DNA of 64,000 nucleotides, from the NCBI RefSeq assembly GCF_000003815.2, contig NC_049982.1, forward strand, positions 6,265,216 to 6,329,215, given 5' to 3'. The DNA comes from Branchiostoma floridae (lineage: Eukaryota; Chordata; Leptocardii; Amphioxiformes; Branchiostomatidae). The position numbers were made by a program, and so were the translations under genes. Positions 38,008 through 49,700 of the stretch are shown here, in pieces; positions within the stretch are counted from its first letter, which is position 1; each line of letters opens with the position of its first letter. A model generated the notes under the pieces. It had not been told where the DNA came from and searched no databases. It saw nothing but the letters and a program-made list of their open reading frames with translations.

Positions 38008-38248
38008 CTCCATAGCAGGCTCTTTGGGGCCTTTTTGGGCTCACAATACACNNNNNNNNNNNNNNNNNNNNNNNNNNNNNNNNNNNNNNNNNNNNNNNNN
38101 NNNNNNNNNNNNNNNNNNNNNNNNNNNNNNNNNNNNNNNNNNNNNNNNNNNAATCAGCGACCGAGTACAAATAGAAATGGCCAGCAAAAGTGTATTATGA
38201 GCCCAAAAGGCCCCAAAGAGCCTGCTATGGAGGCTACTTTTGTGTAAG
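38008..38248. mobile_element. Foldback element split by an assembly gap
   Basis: TAGCCTCCATAGCAGGCTCT and about 30 following bases (38004-38051) recur inverted at 38190-38238 (GTGTATTATGAGCCC...GGAGGCTAC). The 100-N gap at 38052-38151 falls in the loop, probably because the palindrome blocked assembly. Confidence 0.88.
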
Positions 38249-39352
38249 GGCTTTAAGATGCAGTACATGTAGTTTGAACATGTTTGGGTGGTGCTGATGT
38301 CTTATATACTAAGTACTGTGCTGTAAGGGTCATAGGTACATTTATTTTGTGATAAGAATTATGATAGGTACTGAAATATTGTAATTTTGATAGCATATTT
38401 GGTTTATCTGAGGCAACCACTCTGAGAAGAGTAAACTTTTATCAGTGTTATAATGGTATCATCATCCAAAATAAAAGTCTCAGAATTGCAAACCTTAATG
38501 ATATCGAAGTTATTTGTACATGTTTATGTACAAACAACAGGGCGCACCATGACGAGTTTGAAAACGTTCTATGAAAGTCACACCTTTCTTGTCATTTGCT
38601 CCTTGCTTGTGACAGAATGCCCGGCACTAAATTGTAGTGGGTAGGAGAGGTCTGGGACAAAAGACGATTTTAACGCAATAAAAAAGGCATCGTGAAACGG
38701 CTATGTTTGTGCAAGGAGCTTTTGTGTTAGACGTTAGCTGCCCCAGAAAAGTATATTGTCCTACATATAAGCCAAGATATTAATCCTGCAAAAACAATGT
38801 TCTAAAATAATTGCAAGTTGGTCCAAACAAAGTATAGAATGGGGTCAAACCAGGTTTTAAAAAATGCGATTCTCCTCCCCTCTATGACGGCCCTAATGGA
38901 ACAGTCCAAATTAAGCAAACAGGTGTGTGTTGACACAGGTATCTTTGTTGGAGTCGATTTCAATTCAGTTAGTTGGCCAGTAAAGTTGTAGGGTATAAAC
39001 CTACTGAATACCGTGTTACTAAGTGATAGTACCGAGACTTGTGTTCCCTTATTGTACGAGACAGCGTTCACAAGGTTATTAGACGTCGAACTGAACAGCT
39101 GTGCTACCATAAGAAGGTCCCTGTGTCCACCTGTTGACCAATAGGCTGTCCGGACGTCACAGGCTTTCCGAGAATCCGGTCCAATGAACACCTCTCCTAC
39201 ATAGCTAAACCCGGGCAAGATCTCTGAGCTGAATACTCAGACAACCACGAAGGTGAGTAATTTTGCACAATTTGAACTGTACGCATATGGCCAAGATAAC
39301 TTTAGCCCAAATGTTAACATGTGCCACAAAGAATATAAAAGGGATTGGCATG

Positions 39353-39496
39353 TGGATCGAGTTTACTTTTTCATTGGGTCTGAGTTTCAAAATGGGAGTA
39401 CAAACATGGCGTCGTCCAGACCAAAAAAACAGGAACCTCAGGATTTAAGGTTTCGAAAGTTTTCGAGCAGACCCGAATTACAGTTGTCACTTCGCA
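39353..39496 (+). repeat. Left copy of a ~145-bp direct repeat flanking the SEFIR-only gene
   Basis: GGATCGAGTTT..., ATGGCGTC, GGAACCTCA and GGTTTCGAAAGTTTT plus AGCAGACCCGAATTACAG appear here and again, in the same order, at 43082-43222. This copy has a short open frame (MASSRPKKQEPQDLRF...) that is broken in the other copy, so I do not call it a gene. Confidence 0.8.
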
Positions 39497-39646
39497 ATTA
39501 AGTAGTTTTTTCCTTCAAGTATCGGCAAAAGGGGTATCGTACTAAAGTCTGAATCTGTGAGGATGTTTATTAAATGTACATAAACCCTGCTACATGTTTG
39601 TAGCTGTAAAAGCGAGGCGGGAGCCTGTGACACTAGCTGACGCGAA

Positions 39647-39657
39647 GGGGATTCCCC
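39647..39657. promoter_or_regulatory. Perfect palindromic kappaB-type site upstream of SEFIR-only gene
   Basis: GGGGATTCCCC is an ideal Rel/NF-kappaB palindrome, 737 bases before the ATG of the SEFIR-only gene. The transcription start is unknown, so a regulatory role is inference. The same 11-mer occurs at 52018. Confidence 0.5.
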
Positions 39658-40393
39658 TACTTAAGGTACTGTTGGCGTGTTGCGCAGCTGTTTTTCACAG
39701 GTGACGTTTCGGTCAATGATCTTCAGGTAAATACAATTGTTAGTTTTCAAAGTCTCAAAATGCTTAAAAGTGTAACACATTTTTCTCTTTAGTATAGTTT
39801 TCCTTGTGAATGAAATGTCCTGGTTGTCGGGATCTGAAATGTTTGTTTGTTTTCCTATGATTATATATGACGTATCTCCTGAGGAATTTGGGTTGGACCC
39901 GCAAGGTTGCCTAAATCATAGTAAATGGAGTTTGCTCGGTTGTTCTTGTGCGCTCCAAAGAATCATGACAGGATCGCAGAATCAAACTGTGTCGCAGCGT
40001 ATTTTATGTTACAACATCCATACAATTTCATTTGCCCATACCAGAAATAATCACAAGTTCACACGCTCTTTATCGACCCAAAAATGAGCAACATACGGAA
40101 TTTACATTTTTTTATCCGAACGCTTTCAGTGATATCCATGGTCCTCATCTTATGATCTCCTGATATCTTACTCCATCAGGGTAGGTTCCGACCGAGATTA
40201 TAGAAATGAAACGCATCATGTTGTACAAAAAGTCCTGGGTGTCCTAGTTCATGTAAATTACCGGGGCTCCCATACCCTCCAACTATTTATGGAAGAGTAT
40301 GGGAGCTCCGGTAAACTTCCTAGTAAGATGATATTCAGGCTCACGTTTCATATTTTACAGGAATCAACGTTTCATCTGATTTTAACTTTAGGG

Positions 40394-43075
40394 ATGGCGA
40401 CAGCAGGAACCACTGTCCTGAATTCGAACTCTGGGCCACCTCCCCACATGCAAGCTTTCAGGCACTATCCATACGCGTCCTCTAGCGGGAGGCAAAATAA
40501 CTGCAACTGCTCTGCCTGCGCGAGAAGGCCAACTGATGAACAACCTTCAACACAGGCCAGCCCACCGCCCTCTCTGCAAAGACCTGGTAAAAAAACGTTC
40601 GGTTATTCTTTAAAAATGAGCTAGGGAAAGAAATACCTTCGTTAAAACGTTATGTTTTAAGCGTTTTTTTGGGACAACATAATTCCAGAAGTTTTTTATG
40701 GATACCTATGGTTTTTGATACAGTATGTTGGTAGTGGGAAGTTCGGATATGGGTCACCTGGTGGCATTCTATGATACTACTGGTGTTCCTAACTTGATAG
40801 ACTTTGGTGGCGATGAGTAAAAGATATTTGGAAAACATGGTGTTCAAAAATGAAATAAATATCATTATATAGGCGTTAGTTTCTGTGGTCATTTTCATGT
40901 CCACACATTCTTGTTCTGTACATGTACCTGTACATGTATTCATCCGTTTACGTATACCCCTAAAACCACAGCACGCTTAGCTAGAAAGGAGAGCGTCTTC
41001 ATCACGTACTCTGATGACGGTCCGCTGCATCTATCCATGGTTCTCGATATGGCTTACCACCTGCACAACCAGGGCTACATCGTGCAAGTCGACATGTTCC
41101 AGCGGCATTTCATGGGGATGGGGAAGATGGCGTGGCTAGACGATAAAGTTGAGAACGTCAGTAAGATTCAGTTGTGTAGTTTTGTTAGAGTCAATTCCAT
41201 ATTACCGAGAGGGTGTTTCTTGCCTTTTGTTCTAACATTTTGGAAATCTTTGTGACAATCTAACTGTGATAAGTAACTGTTTAGAAGTATTTATAACATC
41301 TATGTGACATTCTAAATATTTCTATAGTATTCAAACATGTTAGAAAGAATTCTAACATCAAATACAATATTTCCGTTAGTTTCTAAACTGTTCCAACATA
41401 GATGCATCATTTGTGATCACATGTTCGAACATAGAAACAATATGATGAAACTGGGTCAGTGGGCTGGGAAGAGGGCAATTCACACATCCCTGCCAAGTGC
41501 AGGAAATTATGTCTGTCTGCCACCTTCTCACAAAAGACTCACCAGTGAAAATATAAAAATACAAGAGCCAAACAAAGGACCAAGCTTAGCAGCTTTGTTT
41601 ATGGGGGCAATAAAAGTTTTTATGGAGGGAAAAAATGACACAAAATGTTGGAACATGTTGGAACAATAACAAAAACACATAGATGTTTGAAAATTGTTCT
41701 AAATAAAGAGATAATTATATCATTACTTTCCCAAATGTTCCAACAAATATAAAAAGGTTCAAACATGTTTAAAGTTTCATTTTGAAATGTTTGAACAATT
41801 TCGAACTTTAGTGACTGAAATGTTCTTTTACTCAAAATAGTTCAAACTTATTACAAATATTATTTCAAAACCATCTCGGTGACTTGGAATTGACTCTATC
41901 GTTAAGGATGTTTATTCTATGATTTAACAATTCAGCGACTACATCGCGTCATGGCAGACTTGTCTTATGCTTGGGCTAATAAACATGATGTACAATAAAA
42001 CTTGAGGGCAGACGTAAGTGAAGATAATTGAATAGTGAAAGTTTAAACGATATTTCCGTAAACAATGGAAGACACACACCAACCACCAAGCTTTCGGTCA
42101 TTTCTCTGGTCCTTCTCAAGTTGAAATGACCCGTCACTTCCTTCAGAGTTACGCCTTCAGAGTTACGTGACATAGGTTTCGGATCATTTCAATCATTGAG
42201 AAGTGTCAGAGGACTGACTCAAAGCCTATTGGTGAATGCTTCACATGTTGTACGAACATTTACATGGAAAAAAATTACCATATTTCTCTCTCTGCCCTGT
42301 CCCCGCACAGTCTGACTTCATCCTGGTGGTGTGCAGCCCGAAGTACCGCCGTGATGTGGACGGCAGCGGGCCGGACGAGGATGACGACCACGGCCTGAAC
42401 ACCCGCTACATCAACAGGGCCATGCAGACCGTCTACCTGGAGAACAGGTGCATCAACTACAAAGTCATCCCTGTCCTCTTGAAAGGTAACGCAGTGTTTC
42501 TATCACAGAATTCTGTACCCACGTTAGTGGTATTTATAACGCACTTGTAATGTATTTGAAATGGTCTTACTTTCTTACGTGTCTTCGTCTCTACATTTCT
42601 GTCCTTAGACTCTTTACTGTCTATTCAAATCAAACCTAGATTATCTATAAAAAGACAAATGTTAAACGCATACAGTGTCGCTTGCATTCTGGTCATCATA
42701 TTTTCACTTGATTCGTCATACATTGCGTCCGTTACAGTTATTGTGCAATGAAGTTTTTTTTAGGTCGATGACGCGACACTTACGAAAGGTAGCAGATGCT
42801 ATATGTCAAAAAGTCTGACCGTTTCCAAAATCATATCTATAGCTAGTTGCTTGATTAGCTGCTATTTGGCGTACATTTGTTTGACTTTGTATTTTCGTTG
42901 TCGCCCTACAGGATACACCAGGGAAACGTGCCCGCGGTGGCTCCGGAACACCCTCCTGTACCGCTGGCCGCGGGACGTGCAAGACATCATGTGCCGCCTC
43001 AGGCGGGAGGAGAGGTACAAGATGCCCGCAGGCGGCCGGCCGCCAGTCGTCACCGTCAGGAGGGACTTTACTTAG
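40394..43075 (+). CDS. SEFIR-only Act1-like paralogue, four coding exons
   Basis: The coding exons are 40394-40586, 40972-41156, 42311-42485 and 42912-43075. The phases fit, giving 238 aa. Exon 1 encodes a short Pro/Ser-rich head with a C-N-C-S-A-C cluster (Cys37, 39, 42) and no Death domain. Exons 2-4 encode a SEFIR domain: SVFITYSDDG, VQVDMFQRHFMGMGKMAWL, FILVVCSPKYRRDV, LNTRYINRAMQTVYLENR, PRWLRNTLLYRWPRDVQDIM. The residue pattern and the splice positions match the Death-SEFIR gene 5 kb upstream, so a local duplication is the simplest origin. The acidic loop DEDDDHGLNTRYI is closer to vertebrate Act1 than the upstream copy. The exon 2 donor is GTCAGT, a weak but accepted form. A further untranslated 5' exon is possible, since an AG acceptor lies at 40361. 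The role is presumably in IL-17-type signalling, perhaps as a short regulator. Confidence 0.85.
41186..41898. mobile_element. TIR element TAGAGTCAATTCCA in intron 2 of the SEFIR-only gene
   Basis: TAGAGTCAATTCCA...ACCGAGA at the left is inverted as TCTCGGTGA...TGGAATTGACTCTA at the right. The interior is rich in GTTCTAACAT/ATGTTGGAACA-like words in both orientations. No gene was recognised, and no clean target duplication was found. Confidence 0.75.
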
Positions 43076-43081
43076 TACATA

Positions 43082-43290
43082 GGGATCGAGTTTCCTTTTT
43101 GTTGACTCAGAGTTTGAGTTTCAAACGGGTGTGATCATGAACAAATATGGCGTCCTATAAAGAGGAACCTCACCCTTGAAGGTTTCGAAAGTTTTCTAGC
43201 AGACCCGAATTACAGTAAATTGTCCTACTGTTGTAAATTTGTGCAGAAGCATACAGTCGTCACCGTCAGAAGAGACTTCACTTAGCTAAA
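43082..43290 (+). pseudogene. Decayed duplicate of SEFIR gene 3' end and flank
   Basis: Bases 43082-43222 repeat the segment found upstream at 39353-39496. Then CAGTCGTCACCGTCAGAAGA (43254 on) repeats the final codons and stop of the functional exon at 43045-43075 (V-V-T-V-R-R-D-F-T) with few changes. The rest of the SEFIR exon is absent, so this is a remnant of a second copy. Confidence 0.7.
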
Positions 43291-44263
43291 ATTTAGATAT
43301 GGATCGAACTAGCCTGTGTTATCAGAATCTCTCGCTGGCTGGGGTTAATGACAATTGTAGGGCCGGCCGGTAGGAGCGCGATTTTAGCCAGGCTATAGGG
43401 ATCGAACGGTTAAACCCCCTTTTTCATAGAGACCGAGTATACGCTGATACCCCTTTCCATTCGGACGGCGCTCTCGTCGCGCATGTTCAGAACTCTCTCT
43501 GCGACTTTAAATTTGAGCGGCTCAATGATTGTATAGAAAACACCGTTTTCTTACGCTCTGTGTTATCTTTTCAATTTTGTATAATATACCCAGTGTGAAT
43601 CAAAGGTTCGATACTCCCGTTTTAGGTCGCAGTGGGAGTCGCCGTCCAGTGGAAAGAGATTCAGAGACCAAATATATGACAGATCGCTCAACGAATTTCA
43701 AAGACAGGAAGCGACCCTTTAATAAAACATTGCTTGTTTAATTGTCTTTTAAATCATACTTTTGCATATGGGATATTATGTGCATTCCATGGTTCAACTA
43801 AAAGATCAGAGGTTACTCAAATCAAATTTTAGACTCTCACCGTCGCTCAGGGATGCCATTTAGTGGATAGGATGTCGTGAATGACCTATGCCAGTTCAAT
43901 AGGATAGAGGTTGTAGACAAACACCCTAACGTGTATGCTTATCCCATCGCAACTCATCCCAGGGTATTCCTCATTGTTCATATTCGGTATTGGAATGGTC
44001 TTGAGAGCCTTGGTATGCTCAAACCTATGAGAAAAATGGAAAATAACAGAAAACTATAGATGTAGAAAGGCAGTGCCAGAGCATAACGGGACATTTGTTT
44101 TAACATTAAGATGTCATATGACGCTTTCAATTGTGTGTGCACGTGCTTGTATATTTGTGCAGCGCAGATAATGGGTACAATAACATTTTGTTTGGCAATG
44201 CCGTTAACAGAACTTAAAGACGTAACAATCTTAGGTTAGAATGTACTTGTGGCTAAGTTTTTA

Positions 44264-44378
44264 TAACCTCCGAGCAGACCACAACTGCTGGCCAGGGCTG
44301 TGTCCATGAGTCCTCGATGTTCATGGACAGCTGGCAGTTACAATCTTGTCACTGTAATTGAGGGTCTACTCGGAGATT
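44264..44378. mobile_element. Foldback MITE with AACCTCCGAGCAGACC ends
   Basis: TAACCTCCGAGCAGACC is inverted as GGTCTACTCGGAGATTA. An inner hairpin is formed by AACTGC.GGCC... and GGCAGTT with GTCCATGA/TCATGGAC. The ends resemble the TCTCCAAGCAGA family seen elsewhere in the window. Confidence 0.75.
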
Positions 44379-45447
44379 AAACATGCAGCACTCCCAGTGT
44401 TACTAGTAGCTTTGTACGTAGTGATGTCTGTAAAATAAAACATGCGTGCTATCTAGATAAATCAATGTTAACAAGGATGAAGTACGAGCAGACATAAATT
44501 TATGTTTATAAGATTTTATTTCAGTAGGAAACAAATTCCGTGTACAGAATTACACTGATTTTCCGCATTCTATCTACTTGCATATTAATTGAAAGGTTTC
44601 ACCATCTGCATATAATACTTGGTCTAGAAATAATGTTAAAAAGCTGTACATGAAACTATAAAACTCTGATGAGTTTTCATTAACTACGCAAACACAGACT
44701 CACTGTTTAAGTGTACATGTACTATCATCGCAAACGTTTGTAACTTCTAAGATGTCAATAATGCCTAACCATCAGGGGATAAGAAATAATAGAGATTAAT
44801 TTCCTTCTCGTGGAATGATTCTTACATTCTATCTATTTGCATATGAAATTGTTTTATTCAAAATAATAGTTTTTAAACTACATATTCTAAAGGAATCCAG
44901 AGTAATAAACGAAACTAGACGTGTTAAAATTGCAAAAAAGATGTTGCCGCGCAAACTTACTGCTAACGAGTACTTGAAGTTGAAATGAGATATATTAATG
45001 AAATTTGACACTCATATCATATTGGTCAGTAGACTGGTCCACCGAACCTGCATTGCACTAGAGTGATGTAGAGTGGACTATTCCATCTGAAAATGTTGGG
45101 GAGGGGCGACGTCGACTGTTTGCCAGTGCCGAAATCGGGTTATGTTAGTAGAGAACCTAACATGATAGAGACAGGGAAACTACTTTTAAGCATCCCCCAA
45201 TTCCAGATGAAATAGTCCTGAGAGAGACTTGTGCCTCATAAACAACCAAAGCATCAATGGCTTCTTGCGCAGACCTTCAAAGTGTGTTATTTGTGATTGT
45301 TGACGTGTTCAACACGGTCAAAGTACTCCGTGTCGTACGCCTAGAAATTAGAGATGGAGAACTGATTCAGCATGGCCATACACGTGAGTAATAACCGAAA
45401 ACAGCGCACAGAAGATCGCCAGCCACCGAGAAGGTCTGCGCAGGCGG

Positions 45448-45783
45448 CTAGGGATCAAAGCGAAGTATCCGCGCGAGCACTGAACGCACGAAGCCGACAA
45501 AAAGCACTGTCGGTTCGAAACGCCCAGGCACGAATGGCGAAATGCTTATGTCGTTGGCACAAATGTGCATAAACAGTGGGCATGAAGGATCGACGCAGCG
45601 TCCCATGTGGCTCGCGATCATCCCTGAAACGCCCAGGCACGTCCGGCAGCTGCTACCGCGGCAGATCGTGGTGTGGAACAGCGGGTTTGCGTACTCTCTG
45701 CAGAGCCGGCACATCCTTCGGTGGGTGCCGAACGTCGACTTCGTCCTCCGAAAGTGCCGAAGGACGCCGGCTGGAATCATATC
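45448..45783 (-). CDS. Cys/His-rich exon with TAZ-zinc-finger-like spacing
   Basis: After an acceptor (CCTCTCAG at 45784-45791) a frame runs 111 codons to a stop. It has C-R-L-C, then H-T-T-I-C-R-G-S-S-C, then H-M-G-R-C-V-D-P-S-C. The H-x3-C-x4-C units preceded by CxxC resemble TAZ domains of CBP/p300, which are zinc-binding protein-interaction modules in transcription regulators. This is pattern recognition only. It lies on the same strand as the unknown gene at 46778-51631 and could be its last exon. However, the splice phase from the exon ending at 46778 (phase 1) does not fit this frame (phase 0) without an extra exon between them. Such an exon may exist near 46400-46587 but I could not prove it. 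An internal ATG (45780) could also start a single-exon gene. Confidence 0.5.
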   Translation of the reverse strand, partial: DMIPAGVLRHFRRTKSTFGTHRRMCRLCREYANPLFHTTICRGSSCRTCLGVSGMIASHMGRCVDPSCPLFMHICANDISISPFVPGRFEPTVLFVGFVRSVLARILRFDP

Positions 45784-46777
45784 CTGAGAGGAAAATTAGA
45801 AAATTTTGTTGTTTGTTCTATCTGCATTGTAGGAATGGTGACTTCGACTGTTAGACATTGACGAAATAGGACGCCGGCAGGAATCGTATCCCAAGGACAA
45901 AATTAGACGTTTTCTTTGCTTGTTCTAACTGCATTATAGGAATGGTGTTTCGTTAGCATGAAAGTTTAGCTGTGTTGGTGCACAGTATAATATCATGAGA
46001 AATATTAATGGATTTTAACTTATCGACACCAAAAGAAGACTTGCATTTTTTTGTTGAATCGCATGTTAAGTCTTGCGTTGGAGTACTTCAAGTTATTCCG
46101 TCATGAATGTGTTTGTCTTGAGGTACGAGAACAGGATTCCCCCACCTCAGTATTAAGCGAATGATAAACAATGATTACAGTGAACAATATGATAGATTGT
46201 GTGGCAATGCTATGCCCTAGTGTTTCCTACGGAATTAGCAGACATTACATACCTGATGAATCGTTTGGTTATTAGGGCCCTCCTGGCGGACTGCAACATT
46301 GTCTGTGGAGATAGGACAGCTCAATTAGTAGAATTATCTAACTTGCACGTCCTTTTCGTGTCACGTTATCACTTGTCTACATTCTATAGCTCGCTTAATT
46401 GCCCCACCCCTGAGTAACCGGGGAGCGAGTCTCCGTGCGCCTCGCTTCCCGCGGACGAAACACAGAATGAGAGCCCCGGTGTGGTGTGCGGGAGTGTGAA
46501 GAGGCAAGGACTGACACGCGGTGACCACGTGGGAGGTCAGACAAAGACCGGAGACGGGGTTGTCGTAAATTAATAAAAATGACATCACTGACATTTTTCC
46601 ACCATTTGTTCTTTTTGAAAGAAGCTTGAATATTCGTAATCAAGTAATGGGTGGTAATGAGATAACTATTGCAGCAACAACTAGGACAGTCATCTGTGAC
46701 GTAGTCTACATGTACCACTGACCACAGCGTTGTTTTAAGCCCCAAACCCCCCCCCCCCCCCAAGATGGAAATCTCAC

Positions 46778-49700
46778 CTGCTGTGCCTGATGTATCCTGT
46801 GTTTGTCTTCGTTGGCTCATGTGGCCTTCCTGCTCTAACATTGGGTCGTCCGTACGGTTTGTATTCTGGAAAATAATGTATACTATGGAGTATAGATCAG
46901 TCATCAAATAACATGAAATTGTGGCGCAAATGTTGTTATGGTTACAACGTAAATACATAACAAATGTTTTTGTGGGCAAAGTGAGTACCATTTAAAAGTG
47001 CAACAGTTATTCTAATTTATCTATGGGTTTGACGGTAAAATACAAGTTATGGCAATCACCTCGAGCTCATACTGCACGTCCTGCAAATTCATCTGTTGTC
47101 GCACTTCGGGACTGTGTGTTATCTGTATTCACAAAACATAGCAAATCCGATCAAGTCCATACTTTGAATGTCTTTTAAATGATGTGTATCGATGACTACA
47201 TTCTGACAAAATGCAATAGGATATGCGTAAGCCACCAAGTCTATCCAATATGTGCATGTCGTACTTACAACCGCTGTTGGTGAAAACCCCTGCAGGAAGA
47301 ACCCGTGGATGTCCAGTACAGCTCTCCTCGTATGCACCCCTGGGCCATCCAGTGCGGTCAGACGATTCTATTTGAGAATAGAAAATATTTTTTGAAAAAG
47401 TTCAATAAACAGATTATTACACCATAAAAATCGCACAGTTATCACGATCACACATTAACACTGGATTCGTGACGGCGACTGTACGTAGGGCTGGCCGCTT
47501 ATGGAGAGGAACGCGATTTAGGTGCCACCACTATCTCCAGAGATGGACGCATGTGTTCTGTACCTTAAAGCACGCCCTGGTCCGAGGTATGTCCACCCAT
47601 CCATCCATGTCTATCGGTGCCACCAACACCTTCTGTAGCCCGTCCATGCTGTTGAACGAAGGCGTCGTGACCACTGTGACGTTCTCTCCGGATTCGGTGT
47701 CCTTACTACAACGTAAAAACAAGAAAACCCACACTGAAATATGTGAGACAATGATACCCATCATTACTTTTCACTCCATCTTAATAGCCCATGGATAAGG
47801 CTATCAAGAGATTTCTTTTATCACAGTAAATTTCACTATAGGCTTTGTTTATCTGATGACGAACATGGGCATAAAACTGATTAAAACTAGAGAGAGCTAG
47901 GTTTTGTTAACCCTACATACATGACATTGTATACAAAATACTTACTAGGGATGCATGTACACCAACGCGTCATCAGGGAGGGAGTCTTCTTGAAGAGAGT
48001 TGTCGGGCACGAACATTTTGACCATCGTTTCGATGATTTTGAACCTTGTGTCCTCACTAAAGCTGTAATAACATCGATACAAAATTAGTGATGTATTTCG
48101 AATTCATTACTCTGCAGACCCTGGTCTTGTAAAAGAAAAAAAGTACTAAAAGGCTTCATTTGGGAAGGACATTCGTATCTACAGGCATCAGGTAAACCAT
48201 ATTGATTGAGGGTACTGCACTCGCCTAGACTGGTTCTGATGTTTGCTTGATATTCATTGTAACAGCATCGTTCCAACTAAATTTGAAAAAAAAAAATTCC
48301 TCTTTTAAATTTTCTTTGCGACAGACGAGGACAATGTGGCACTGTACTCAAGTTAGTAAACTTAGTTCAACAGTGCCACAAACACAAGGACAGACAAAAG
48401 GTAAAGGTAGTCTAAAGCCTTCACTTTGGATTTAGAACCGTGTAATAACTACAAAGGACACGTCTATTCCGCGCATAGCATTAAGTGCGCTAAATCTCAA
48501 AATGTATACTTTGATAAATACATTACAGTACTTACTGCATGAACAGAAGGCCGCGATCATCGCTTGCCCGCACGAACAGGTCATACACATGTATGTAGAC
48601 ATCGCCTTCACGCACAGAAAACCGCTGCTGCTGTCCGGGCGGTGGGTGGCGGCTGACCGGCAGGTTTATCGCGGTTTGGTAGCTGTGCCTGGGAAGGTAG
48701 ATGTTCCGTGGCTTGTCCGGATACTCAACGAGCGCCCAGGCTTCGATGGAAGGCACAAGGCGGTCCTGGCAACCCTATGGAAAAAGAAAGTCGAGTGTTA
48801 TGTAAAAATTGAACATTTATAAACACCAGGACTCTACGAAAATGCATCGATATCGTGTAACGCAACCCGTCAAGAGCCTTATTCAAACACACACTTTCCA
48901 AGCCCCCCCTCCCCCCTCCCCATACACACACTTACACGCAAACACATAAATGTAACTATTCTATTCAAAAGTGCGATGTAAATTTATAGATAAGAATTGT
49001 TTACGCAAGAAAGGATTACGTCCTATAGATAGCATATTTGAATCTGACCATTTGTTCTTCTTCTTCTTTATTCATTAAAATCAACCTTACAGAGATTAAT
49101 TCTTAGCAGAAGCATCTCTGAATGCCGTTGATCTTTACAATGTGACTCAGAGTAAATGCTTACAACGACTAGACAACATGTACAGTACGCATGACATACA
49201 CAGTACATAGACAAATAAAACACTTAGGCACCAGTCATTGATTTGTTGTACAGTCTGATTGTATAGTGTAGGAATGAGTTGCGCAGTCTGGAGGTCCTTG
49301 CTTTGGGGACCGAGATACTACATGAGCTTCGAAGTGACCTCCCAGTGACCTCTGACCTGACCGGAGGGACCATGTCATGTAGCGGGTGATCCGGGTTCAT
49401 CATTTGCTCGAGAAGCTTAATGGCAGCGAGTTCGCGTCTCTCCTTGAGTGTGGGCAAGTCCGGAACGCTTCTCCTGCCACCCAGAGAGATGATCTTTAGT
49501 GCTCTCCTTTGCACTTTCTCGATTAACTGTTCTTGTTGTTTGGTGCAGCCCACTAAGAGAACATGGCCATACTCAAGTACGGGTCTGACTGGCAGGGCCG
49601 TATACACCTGTACAAGGTCGGACACCGACATGCCTTGTTTGGTTAGGACACGTAGGTAGTAAAGTCTGCGTGAGCCCTTGGTCACCATCGACGTAACCTG

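Larger units (their letters stand above)
35466..40393. other. Intergenic region between the two SEFIR genes
   Basis: It is filled with mobile-element remnants: a tRNA-like/foldback segment (about 35555-35690), a TACAGTCAAACCTGT element (35899-36080) and a foldback element around the gap at 38052-38151. A segment at 39353-39496 is repeated beyond the second gene, and a kappaB-like site lies at 39647. A minus frame at 38802-39218 (138 codons) was not recognised and lacks support. Bases 36100-37980 are AT-rich with nothing else seen. Confidence 0.6.
43076..45447. other. Intergenic region after the SEFIR-only gene
   Basis: It begins with a decayed duplicate of the gene's end and flank (43082-43290) and has a foldback element at 44264-44378. 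The remainder is AT-rich with no supported gene. ATTCTATCTA/TTGCATAT words near 44570 and 44825 hint at an old direct repeat. Confidence 0.55.

Noticed and set aside
38802-39218. 138-codon minus-strand frame between the SEFIR genes
   Set aside because: No recognised motif, no supporting splice structure, and it lies in repeat-rich intergenic DNA. It was not called as a gene.
46395-46587. Possible linking exon between the unknown gene and the Cys-rich exon
   Set aside because: An acceptor-like AG with the right phase exists at 46588, but no clear donor leads in phase to 45783 and the encoded sequence is unconvincing. The link is left open.
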